From Chrysoporthe austroafricana (Eukaryota > Ascomycota > Sordariomycetes > Diaporthales > Cryphonectriaceae), in the NCBI GenBank assembly GCA_001051155.2, contig JYIP02000017.1, positions 121,692 to 185,691 on the forward strand: a stretch of DNA of 64,000 bases, written 5' to 3'. Positions 45,523 through 56,172 of the stretch are shown piece by piece. How positions within the stretch are numbered: the stretch's first letter is position 1; each line of letters begins with the position of its first letter. The position numbers and the translations under genes were made by a program. The notes below the pieces were generated by a model that did no database searches, was not told the origin of the DNA, and saw only the letters and a list, made by a program, of their open reading frames with translations.

Positions 45523-47541
45523 TGTGGCAGAGGGATGACATCCCCTCTTGCCCACGAGGCAGTCAGATGGCCACCTCGTCTCCATGATCGCCTACGACGT
45601 CTGACCACCCCTACTGCTGGTTTCACGGCCCTCCTCTCTCGTGTCTCCTCCTTATTTTTCCCTCCCTTCCCCCCCAGAAAGCTGGGGGCGGTCCACGTCT
45701 TATATAGTAGCAACAGCCGGGGGGGGGGTTGGCTATTCGGCTCGACACAAGTTGGGTCTGGCCCTACGTGGCGGTCCCCAGCCAGCAGCCTGGACTAGGA
45801 GCCTCGGACTGAGAGAAGACAGAGAATACCCAACATTCATAGAGTTTCGCGGATAAACGTTCCGTGCGGGGCGGACGGGACAAAGCCGGCACGACTGAGC
45901 CTCGGCGGACGGAGGTGGCGAGACGAGCAGGAGGCTTTCGAAGTCGGCTGGTCCGCTGGAGGTGTGTAATCTCATAAAGTTCATGCGAGACGAGGCATTG
46001 TCCAGAGCTCGGGGCACTTATACCGCAGCGGGCAGGGGGCGGAGGACGACCAGGAGGGATGGCGATGGCCGTATCAGGCCTCTAGTGTTTGTCATCGTCA
46101 TGCTTTGTTGGTTCGTGGTTCGCAGTTCGCCCCAGGGGGGCTGCAAGGGCATGGCAGGCCACGGCAGGCAGGCCAGGGCGTGCGTTGCGGGCGTGGCAGG
46201 CCGCGCCAGGGCATGCATGAACGCACTCGCGCACTGAAAGAGGAGCCGCCAGCACTGCCCTGCGGTACCCCGTACGGGCTGCACCCAGTAATAGCGCTGC
46301 GCAGATCCGGGGGAGGGGAGAGACCTGCAGCGTGCAGCGACCTGCAGCGGGGGAAAAGATGGGGTCGTGCTACTTTAGTGCGTTTTGGTCCAGGCTGGCC
46401 CTCCTGATTCGCTGCCATCAGGGCTTCTAGGCCAGATCCGTGCTGAGCCCTCCTCCGCCTGCCCGCCCCAGGTGCACCACCACCACTAAACCCCCTAAGG
46501 GACCGTGGGGACGTCCCAGTGGCCTCCCGACGACACGCCCACCCCCCCAGGGAACCCCCCAGCGGCGCCCCCTTCGCTGGTCCCCTTTCGCCATCCACGT
46601 GCCCATCACCACCAACCCCATCCCCGTCCCCATATTTCTTCCCATCTCCATCTCCACCTCCACACGCCTCGCACCTTGGCCCCGACTTCCCGGCAGAGGC
46701 ACGCGGAGATGGGCCTGGATCTGGACCTTGAGCTGGACCTGGACCTGGAGACGGACCCCCTCAGTCAACGTCAACCCTCCCCGCGGGCGACAAGGCGCAG
46801 CTCAGCGATATCGCGCACAACCTCGGTGCTCTGCGTGCTTTTCGCGGTCCCCATTGCAGACGTCCACCACCTGCATCCGCGCACCCCTCGAGGCTCCTGA
46901 GGCTTCCTCAGGCTCCTCCTCAGGCTGCCGGCTTGTCCCGACGGGGATCCAAGACGCGGGCTCCACGCGATACACACAGACGTACACACACGCACTCGCA
47001 CGCCTCTAACCTGTGGGCGTTTGCCCCCTCTGCCCCAGACCGGTTCCGACCGCGAGGCCCGTGAGCCAAGCAAGACGCACTGGCCGTACTCCTGCTCGAT
47101 CATGCGCGCCTGGCCTCCATGCAGGCGGCCCGATTACATCCGAACCACAACTGCCAGAGGTCTTCCACAGCCCGCAGGCCGCAGCGGCCGGCTTCAGATG
47201 AAGGCCCTCACGACGCCTCAGTGAGCAACCCGAGAGGAGGCCTCGGGTCAACGACTTGTCTTCAACGCCCACGCGAGGCTGTGTCGAGAAGCCACAGCCC
47301 CAACACTGACGCTGACGTCGTCATTAACAAGCGCGCGCATACACGCACACACCCGTACACACTCCATAACCCTGCATCCCGCCGCTCTCGTCCCTGTTCG
47401 TCGACCTCATCTTCGGTCCAGGACTCCGCTGGCTGCCATATCCCTGAAGCTCTTCCGAGCAGACCACATCACGATCGTCCAGTTACTACGCCGCGACTCC
47501 TTGTCCCTCCCTGAGTCCCTGTTCCCGGTCTGCGGCCCCCG
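45523..47541. other. Intergenic region, C-rich and repeat-rich
   Basis: No supportable gene. It contains a G10 run at 45719-45728, GCAGG-type low complexity near 46140-46210, a C-rich stretch at 46440-46700 and a CA-rich tract near 46970-47000. The last few hundred bases are probably the leader of the Zn2Cys6 gene at 47542. Confidence 0.55.
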
Positions 47542-50324
47542 ATGGATCCTCACGATATAGGTGACACCGTCACCGTCAAGCAGGACCCGTCCGTCAACGG
47601 CTCCGGCTCACACCCTGACCTCAGCCTGGACATCGCCAGCCCGCAGAACAGCCAGAACGGTAGCATCAACACTACCTCCCCCGTCGCTGAGCACCGCGCT
47701 TCCAAGGTAGCCGCGTGCCTAGCATGCCGGAAGAGCAAGGTCCGCTGTGAGAAGGGCGCCGATCCCGTCCGGTGTCGGCGATGCGCTCAGACTGGGGGTG
47801 ATTGCATCCGGCCCACCTTTAACGTCGGCAGGCGGAAAGGCGTCAAGAAGTAGGGCCCCTCCGCGCCGCTTGGCCCGCCGGGACTTGTTCGCTGACCTCG
47901 AATAGCAAGCGCAAGGGTCTCGAGAAGGCGCTGTTTCAGGTCGAGGAGGCTCTGAAGAGGGCAGGCCCGGGCGTCCAGGGCACCGATGCCAACAAGGCCA
48001 TCGCCGAGCTCAAGTCCATGCTGGCTGCCGGTCAGGAGTCCCGCCTCAACGGGTCAGCCGATGGCAGCAATAAGCGCCCGCGCTTGATGACCACCGGCTC
48101 CAGTGAGCCTATGGACTCGTCCTCCGACGAGGAGGAGAGCCCGCGGTCCCGGAAGGAGAGCTTAGACCGCCGCGAGTCCATCATCTCGCAGAGGCATGTC
48201 CAACCAGAGGAGCGTCTTGCCGTCGACGACGCCGAGAATCCGTTGCAGCTGCTGGCGCGGGCGTCAAATCTCCATCTCTCGCCCGAGTCGAGCCATGGCC
48301 AGTCGCCAGCGACCGCTACGTCCCATCCACCAACGAATAGTGTCGTGGATGAGACCGACCCCCAGATGAGACAGGTCGAGGCCTTCTTTGGGACGACGCA
48401 TTTCAATATGGACCACGGAGAGGATTATGACCCGATTGACCTGGGCCTGGTGACGGAGGAGGAGGCTGAGATGCTGTTCGATTTGTAAGGCTGACCTGGA
48501 ACCCTGGTACCTCTGTGATGCTGACGACAGGTTGATCAGCTTTCACAAGAACCTCGCACACACCCGTTGGGGCCTCGACCCGGCTTTGTACACGGTCCCG
48601 TGGACGCGCGCTCGCTCTGCCTTTCTGTTCACTTCTGTCATGGCCGCCTCGGCACTCTTCATCGAGTCGGCTGCCGCACTCTCGAAGCGGCTCTCAAAAC
48701 ACTGCAAGTTCCTAGCAAGAAAGGTCACCGAGCAGAGGCACCGGTCGACAGAGATCGTCCTCGCGTTCATGATCAATGTGCCGTGGATGGGCCCGGGGGT
48801 GCACAGCACCGACGACGAGACCTGTTGGTACATCTCAATGGCTACCACCATCGCCATCGACCTACAGATGCCCAAGATCTCGATGCCGGCGGAGGCGTTC
48901 CGGAGCGGAGCGGCCGGGCAGCTGACAAGGCAGGATTGTATAGATCCTGAGTCCGCACTGAGGTCTGGCGGGTTTAAGGACGTCGACCCGAACTCGGAGC
49001 TGGGGAGGAGGCTCGTACGGCGCAGGGAGAGATGCTGGCTTGCTCTCTTCGTCCTCGAGCGAGGTATGTGCCTCGCACGCGGGCGGCCGTACACCGTCCC
49101 CGTGACGCCACTTATCAGGAGGTGTGACAGGTGGCATATTTCAGACATAGCCGACAGCATGGACGGCGCGCTGGTGTCAATGGCGGTGTTGAGGAGGGAT
49201 CTGGATGGCCTATTTGACACCATTCGCTCGCTATGCGACGGCTCGAGAGAGGGCATGACGGACGGGTCCCTGGTTGCGCAATCGTAAGTGGCCTTGCAGG
49301 TTGGGACCCAGACAATTACTAACCCGCCGCAGGATACAAAGCACGGTGGACAAGTTCTTCGAACAATGGTACCTCGAGTGGGGACAGACTATAGGACAGG
49401 GGCCGCGTGAGTCTAATTCCATTAGCTCTCCACCCTCGCTCGCATCACTGACAGCATCCAGAAAACCGCCTCCCGCCCTACGTCGAGATCTTGGTAACGC
49501 ATACACGTCTATCTATCTACAGCCTCGTGATAAACCACCCTACCGCACCTCTGGAAGTGCGGCACTTCTTCCGTACCGCCAGTCTGTCCGCTGCCATCAA
49601 CGTGATGCGCGCCGTAGTCCAGGGCGAGAAGCAGCTCTACTCGATGCCGAACAACACAGCCATCATGGTCTCATTCGCGGCCTGCTTCGCCCTCCGCCTC
49701 AGCACGCAGATCTCGACCGGTGGGAACGCCAACACGAACAGCAGCAGTGCGGCACTGGCATCCTCTGTGCGCACGCTGACCGAGGAGACGGCTGATGTGC
49801 TTGAGAAGATCGGGAACGTTACACGACATCGCAACAGCACGTGCGGCCTGTACGCGAAGTATCTCCGGAGCATTGCCAAGAAGGCAGCAGCTGGGACGGG
49901 GCTGCTGTCGAGGCACGGGATGGGCACGCCGAGGCCCATCCACGGGCAGCTGTATGGGGAGTCTGCGAGGCAGCCCTCGTCCTACGCAGACCCGTCCCGG
50001 AAGGCGGCGAACACACTCTCAGGCGGGCTCAACACCGGTTTCGCGATCCCGCCACCACCCTCCGCGCCCATCAGCGCCTACGACGCCGCCACGCCCGGCT
50101 GGCCAACCGCAAACGCGGCAGAGCTATTCCCGTTCAGCTCTATGAGTGGGGACCAGATCATCGAGGCGCTGAACCGGGCAGGCGGCGAGTTCGACACTGG
50201 GTTCGCTCCCGGGCTGGGAGGAGGCAGTGCGGCAGGCGGCGGTGGTGGAGGCTTTGGGTGGGAGGACGGTGCCGGGTTCGACTTCCTGCCTACGTGGAGC
50301 AACTGGCCGGACTTTGGGTTCTAG
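47542..50324 (+). CDS. Zn2Cys6 fungal transcription factor (War1-like N-terminus)
   Basis: Exons 47542-47849, 47906-48484, 48531-49283, 49333-49406 and 49462-50324 give 858 residues. The zinc cluster is Cys59, 62, 69, 78, 81 and 88 (CLACRKSKVRC...CRRCAQTGGDC). The next segment, GRRKGVKNKRKGLEKALFQVEEAL, is split by intron 1 and looks like a linker plus dimerising coiled coil as in War1-type regulators; that link is tentative. An acidic Ser-rich region follows (SSSDEEESPRSRKES). The fungal middle domain includes WYISMATTIAIDLQM and RRRERCWLALFVLERGMCLARGRP. The C-terminus is Gly- and aromatic-rich (FGWEDGAGFDFLPTW), a plausible activation domain. All introns are 46 to 56 bp and GT...AG. Confidence 0.88.
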
Positions 50325-50779
50325 ACGGGGAGATTGGGGCTGGGAGGAGGGATGTGCTGTATTGAAAGCGCTTGCTTCTCTTGGTCTGGGCAGTCCTATA
50401 ATTGTGTGGGTGAGGCCGTGACTGAGATGACTTACATGTAGACTAGGCGAGCAGACGTGATGGAAGAATTGTCGACGCGAAGAGACACCTTATATAAATA
50501 CAGCCAGACACCATGATGTCAGAAAGGGCATCTCAGCAGGCCGAATGAACCATGTCTGACGGTCATAACGAGGAGGGACTTTTGGGCTGGAAAAAGCTCT
50601 GATGGTGTGTATAATGGGCCGTTCCCTCGGCCGCGCACTACTGACTGGAGACAGTCGTGAATAGAAAGATCTGAATCTGTACCCTAGGATCCTATCATGT
50701 ATGTTTCCCCCGGAACGCCAATGAAAGGAAAGAAAAAACAGAGCGGCTAGCCCTGCCGAGTATTGCCCGAGCAGGATCA

Positions 50780-52295
50780 TCACATCTTCACCTCCATCCG
50801 CGGCGCATCCGTCGCCCTCCAGTTGACGATGTCTTGCAGCTTCTCTATAAATACGAACGTGAGGATCGTGTGCGGCCTGGGACGAGAGGTTAGTCGAGGC
50901 GCCTGATATGAGGGGCTCAGCGTGGAATGGTAGCTCACGTCAACCTCAACCATGCCGGCGTCCATCCCTTCATCAAGAACAACGGCCCTTCCTTCTGTAG
51001 GCCCTGTGAGAGGACCTGCACGAGGCTCTGGTGACCACAATACACGAGGTCAGTTATCACACCGGTCTGTGAGGGAATAAGGCGGGGGGAGTGGCGCATG
51101 ATGGCTGCGTACCGAGGAGCCTCCCGCCCTCGAGGCGGACTGGATCCGGCTCTTGAGCACGTCCGCGGGCGCGCAGATCGTGGTGGCCACGGTTCCCGCG
51201 ATGAGGGACGAGAGCATATGCGTCTTAACATCGTCCTGCAGGCGTGTATTCTTCAGAAGGGACTGTTTCGCGGCGGTGTATCTGGATCGTGGCAACACGC
51301 TTCGTCATCAGCCTCCACACGTTCTTGTCCTCCTCCTTGGAAGTGGCCCGCGATGGGATCCTGTATCGGGGAGATCCCCAGGAAGGGGGGAGGGGGAAAA
51401 GACCTACGGCGCGATCTGCCCAACGTTCATCAGCACGCTCCGCACGACGGTGGCTGTCAGGCCCCGGCCGAAGGTGGCGAGCCCCTCCTCGCGCGCGATG
51501 CGCACCAGGCCGCGCGCGGCATCCGGGTAGCCCAGCCGCTCGGCGGCGGGCTTCGCGCCGTCCGCGCACATGCGGACCAGGACGACCTCGGCCGGGTTGC
51601 CGATGACGCCGGCGAGCCCGCCGGAGACGCCGGCGCAGAGGACCGTGGCCCACGGCGCGAGGGGCCGGCCGCCGCTGCCGGCGCGGTCCCGCATGTGCTG
51701 GGAGAGGACCGTGTACAGGCCGAAGCGGGCGGTGGAGTAGGTCGACTGGCGGAGGATGGAGGCGCTGAGGCCGGTCCAGAGGGAGGGGATGCCTTGGCTA
51801 GGTTAGCTGGGTGTCGTGAGAGAGAAAGCGACCAATTAGAAAAAGGGAAGGAGAAAAAAAGGAAAAAAGAACGTGTGGAAGGGGGGAGGAGGGGAGAAGG
51901 GGGCTGACCATCACGAGCTGCGAAGTTGTATAATGTCCTCAGCATAGGCGTCTTGGTGTGCATTACCTGCATCCGGCTAATAGGGTTGTCAGCCAGCCCA
52001 TAAGGCTTAACGTCTACCGTTCTTCCAGGCCGCTTACTATTTTGTCTGGTCAAGTGGGTGTGCTAGAGTGAAGCCATCGTCAGTCCCAATCTGGCAATTA
52101 GGCCATTTAGGAGAGGCCTGAAGGGTGGCCCAAGGGGTCGCCTAACTCACTGAAGCACACCGCCATAGAGGCAGCTGCACCACTAAAGGGCCAGCGCAGT
52201 CAGCGTTGATTGCCCCCCCAAACCCACTGAGCCAGTCACTGAACTCACCCAAGCCACCACGGCTGCTTCTGCTTTTCCCTCTGCGATTTGGACAT
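50780..52295 (-). CDS. DIC1: Mitochondrial dicarboxylate carrier (DIC1 type)
   Basis: Eight exons, 52295-52249, 52182-52151, 52062-52038, 51976-51909, 51792-51408, 51281-51113, 51027-50939 and 50876-50780, give 303 residues, the standard carrier size. Three carrier repeats are marked by HPLDQTK, NPAEVVLVR and APADVLKSR, the substrate-gate PxD/ExxK/R signatures. Other family blocks are GLSASILRQSTYSTARFGLY, SLIAGTVATTICAP and FLMKGWTPAWLRL. DIC carriers exchange malate or succinate for phosphate across the inner membrane. The first four exons are tiny (47, 32, 25 and 68 nt) and code for the first helix and signature. Intron 5 (51908-51793) holds a purine-rich tract. Divergent from the AhpD-like gene, 707 bp between start codons. 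Confidence 0.92.
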
Positions 52296-53002
52296 GATTA
52301 ACGACCTTTCCCGTCACGTCCACCACATGGTGAGAAACACACAAGCGCACCCTATCTATCCATCCTTTCTCTGTCTGACTTATCCAGGACCGCGCACGCC
52401 AATTTCGGCCGGTAGAACTGCAGCCGCGCAGAAGACGACGACGATGACGACCTGCATTTGAGCCCGTCGCAGCCCCTTGGCGGAAGAGGCAGCGCACTAG
52501 CTTCACGTGGGGAACAGGGCGCGCGCGGCTGTTTTTCTAGGTCCCGCCAGCCCCACCGCGCCTCAGGCCCCGCCGCTGTTCTACTGCGTGCTGGGCTGCT
52601 GCTGGGGTACTGCATGGCTGCTGTGCCATTCTTTGCTGAAGCAATCATGCGCGCCTCGGCACAGACGGCGGCGCGAAAGTGGCCCAGCGACCCGAACGAC
52701 GCGTGAGGGAGGGTAGTTTCGTTTCGTTCGCCTGTTACGTCAACAGGATCGTGGGATGCAGGACGGTCCCGTTGTTGCGACTTCGGATCTCTAACCACCT
52801 CTCGTACTTCCCACTCTGCTCGACAACGACTGATCTCCTCCTGCTCCTGCTGCTTGTCCTCCTCCTCCAGTCAACCAATTCACATCCTCTGTCGGATATA
52901 CTCGGGCACAGGCCGCTTGCAGGGCAGATTGGCCCCGTCAGAGTACACCCAGTGTCTATCTAGCCGAATAAGAGACGAGGAGACGACATCACGACGCCCA
53001 CC
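52296..53002. promoter_or_regulatory. Shared divergent promoter region (DIC1 / AhpD-like)
   Basis: This 707-bp stretch separates two divergent start codons and must hold both promoters. CTC/TCC-rich pyrimidine sequence at about 52825-52870 is typical of fungal core promoters on the AhpD-like side. No specific factor site is called. Confidence 0.5.
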
Positions 53003-53925
53003 ATGTCGAAGCTGGCCCCCGCGCTCAAGGAGCTTGTCAACGCTCCCTTCTCCCGTCCCGGCCCCGCCAGGGCCCCAGCAGGCATAGCCAAGCTGTACGA
53101 GAGGATAGCCGGCGAGGCACAGTCCAAGGACCTGGGCCCGAGGCCGTGGGTCGTGTTATCGGTATGCCCTTCACCACCCCTCTTCTGGTTCCTCCCTCCT
53201 CCTGCTACCTCTGCTGACAGCCAGGCCAGGCCGCCGCGACGTTCACCCTCAACTCCCCCGACTCCCTTGCCACCCTCCACAGCGTGGCCTCCTCTCCGAA
53301 GGCGCAGGCCTACCGCCCCCTCCAGCCCGCGCCCGCCGCCGAGCTCATCCGCGAGGTCGGCCTGAAGTGCATCTCCTTCAACGGCATTCCGCGCTCCATC
53401 AACTGCCTGGGCGCGTTCCGGGCCGTCCTGCCGCCCGAGGTCCAGTCCGAGCTCGAGACCAAGCCCTCCCGTGAGGTGTCCTCCGACAACCTGGCCCTGC
53501 GCAGGGCGACGGGCCTCGCGCTCTGGACGTCCGTGTACGACCCCTTCGAGACCAAGCTGATCGGCCGCCTGGCCGAGAGCCACCCGGACCTGCCCGTGCA
53601 CATCCTGGGGTCCCACTACGCCCCGCTGCTGTCCAACCCCGAGGGCATGGACCGGGGCCGCCTGGCCGACGTCGGGCGCGTCCTGACGAGCCTGGTCGCC
53701 ATCGCCTGCCTGCGCGCCCAGACCGGCGTCGGCCCGCAGGTGCTGAGCCACGTCTTCGGGCTGCGCAAGGCCATCGACCAGGGGTACCACGAGAGGGAGG
53801 CCGAGAGCCCGGAGGAGGCCAAGGGGATGGAGTGGCTCGCCGGCGACGAGGGGAGCGAGTGGGTGCTGAAAAGCGTGGACGGGATTGTCGAGGCTGTGGG
53901 GCAGAATTTCGCTAGCAAGTTGTAA
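53003..53925 (+). CDS. AhpD-like conserved fungal protein
   Basis: Exons 53003-53161 and 53230-53925 (68-bp GTATGC...CCAG intron) give 284 residues. The core GLKCISFNGIPRSINCLGAFR and the later ACLRAQTGVGPQVLSHVFGLRK match a family of fungal proteins with an AhpD-like/carboxymuconolactone decarboxylase-type helical fold, often described only as conserved mitochondrial proteins. Only one Cys lies in the core motif, so the CxxC peroxidase site of true AhpD is absent and the activity is unknown. The N-terminus (KLAPALKELVNAPFSRPG) is basic and amphipathic, which would fit mitochondrial import. Divergent from DIC1 and convergent with SCOT, so it sits among genes of mitochondrial metabolism. Confidence 0.75.
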
Positions 53926-54298
53926 GCGCTAAAAATAAGAGGGTGGGTTAGCAGTATATATGGGATGGGGCGCCAGATTCTTGAACAGATCTTGGGTTTT
54001 GTGTAATGACCGTTGACGTTTGAATACTGCGATGGCAGGCAGCTGGCGTAGAGTCTGCCTTAAGCGTGTAGATGTCGGAATGACTACACATTTTGGTGAT
54101 GGTGTCTCAGCCACAGCACTTTCTGATCATGAATCTCAAATTGCATTTCGTTCTATGCTGCTCGACTACCGTCCCAAGATGCGCCCAAGCCGAACGTGAA
54201 ACAGCATGCAGATGGCAAAGGGTGTCCTATATATACAAACACACAACACCATGCAGTATCCCAAAGTGCTACTCCAGATGGTGCAACAGAGTATCCCA

Positions 54299-56172
54299 CT
54301 ACTCCATCCGCTGTATATCGTCAGCAACCTTGAACTTCGCATCTGTCTTGGCCTTCACCTCCTCGACGTCAACACCCGGCGCGAGCTCCGTCAGCGTGAG
54401 CTCGCCGACCTCCCTGTCGACCTCGAAGACACACTGTAGGTTCACCTGTTAGCGCACGGCTACCAATCCTCCGCCCAGCGTTATATGTGCTACTCACCAG
54501 GTCTGTGATGATGGTGCTCACGACCCGCGCGCCCGTCAGCGGCAGGGTGCACACCCCGACGATCTTGGAGCTGCCGTCCTTGGCGACGTGGTCCGTCGCC
54601 ACCACGATCTTGGTCTGGTCCGGGTTCGAGACCAGGTCCATGGCGCCGCCCATGCCCTTGAACACCTTGCCCGGGATCATGTAGTTAGCCAGGTCGCCGC
54701 TCGCGCTGACCTGCAGCGCGCCCAGGATGGAGACATCGACGTGGCCACCGCGGATCATGCCGAAGGACTCGGCGGAGTCAAAGGTCGCGGCGCCAGGAAG
54801 GAGGGTGACCGTCTCCTTGCCCGCGTTGATAATATCGCTAGTCCCGACAATCAGTTAGCAGTCATGCCGCAGACGAGAGGCCTACGGGTGAGTGGAGGTA
54901 GCAAGGCAACGTGGAGGGAATGCAAACTTACGGATCGACCTCGTCCTCTGTAGGGTAGGGCCCCATGCCTAGTATGCCGTTCTCGCTCTGGAGCCACACC
55001 TTCTGGCCCTCGGGCAGGAAGCTCGGCGCAAGCGTGGGGATGCCCACGCCCAGGTTCACATAGTACCCGTCCTTCAGCTCCTTGGCGGCACGCCTCGCGA
55101 TCCTCTCCCTCCGCAGGACAGCCTCGCTCTTCTCGCCCGCGCCCTTGGCGCCGGGCTCCTCCCGCAGCTTCTTGATCTCGATGGCCTTCTCCGCCGTGGC
55201 GGGGACGATCCGGTCCACGAAGATGCCCGGCAGGTCAACCTCCATCGGGTCGATCTCGCCGACCTCGACGATGTTCTCGGCCTCGACGATGGTCAACGTC
55301 GCCGCCTTGGCCATGATGGGGCCGAAGGTCCGCGTGGTGTAGCGGAAGACGCAGTTGCCGGCGGTGTCGGCCTTCCAGGCGCGCAGGATGGCGACGTCGC
55401 CGGGCAGGGCTGTCTCCATGAGGTACGTCTTGCCGCCGAAGATGCGCGTCTCGCGCGGGCGGCCAGCCTCGAGCACGCGGCCGGACGGGTCGAGGCGCAC
55501 GGGGATCTGGCCCGACTGCACGAGGCTGTGGGCGCCCGTGGCCGTGAAGAAGGCCGGGATGCCGGACCCGGCCGCCCGCAGCCGCTCGGCCAGCGTGCCC
55601 TGCGGGCAGAGCTCGATGGCGATCTGGCCCGTGAGGTACTTGCGCTCCAGGATCTTGTTGCTGCCCAGGTAGCTCAGCACCAGCCGGTCCACCTGCCCGT
55701 CCCGCGTCAGCACGCTGAGCCCGCCCTTGCCCTCCACGCCGGCGTTGTTCGACACCGCCGTCAGCGAGTGCAGACCCTCGCGCCCGCGCCGGTGCAGGGC
55801 CGTGATGAGCGTCTCGGCCACGCCGCACAGGCCGAAGCCGGAGCTGAGGATCGTGGACCCGGACTCGATGTCGGCCACGGCGTCGTCCGCCGTCTCGTAC
55901 AGCTTGGAGCCGCCGCGTCTGGGCGCCGGCGCGGCAGAGAGGGCGCGGGCCGTGGAGGAGAACAGGCGCCGGCGGGGTGAGGCGTGTATGCTGGAGGTCG
56001 CGGTGGTGAGGGCGCGCGGGAGGAGCTGGGACGATGTCCTTGAGGAGCGCGCGAGGCAGGCTGCTGCTGCTGCTGGTGCTGGTGGCACGCCGGAGCACGC
56101 CAGCTGTCGCGTCCGCGCTGCGGAGAGGAGGCTCGGCATCGAGCGCCGCAGCTGTCTTGACGTCGTCGCCAT
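54299..56172 (-). CDS. Succinyl-CoA:3-oxoacid CoA-transferase (SCOT), mitochondrial
   Basis: Exons 56172-54932, 54837-54498 and 54433-54299 give 571 residues. The first 85 or so are an Arg/Ala/Ser-rich mitochondrial presequence, longer than usual. The alpha subunit-like half starts at [20 protein letters not shown] with [12 protein letters not shown] and [15 protein letters not shown]. The beta half has [18 protein letters not shown] and the catalytic loop [12 protein letters not shown], where Glu397 would form the covalent acyl/CoA intermediate. The end is [20 protein letters not shown]. The enzyme moves CoA between succinyl-CoA and 3-oxoacids such as acetoacetate, and fungal relatives also act on acetate or propionate. 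The ATG at 56172 is preferred because the upstream frame extension looks non-coding. It converges on the AhpD-like gene. Confidence 0.95.
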
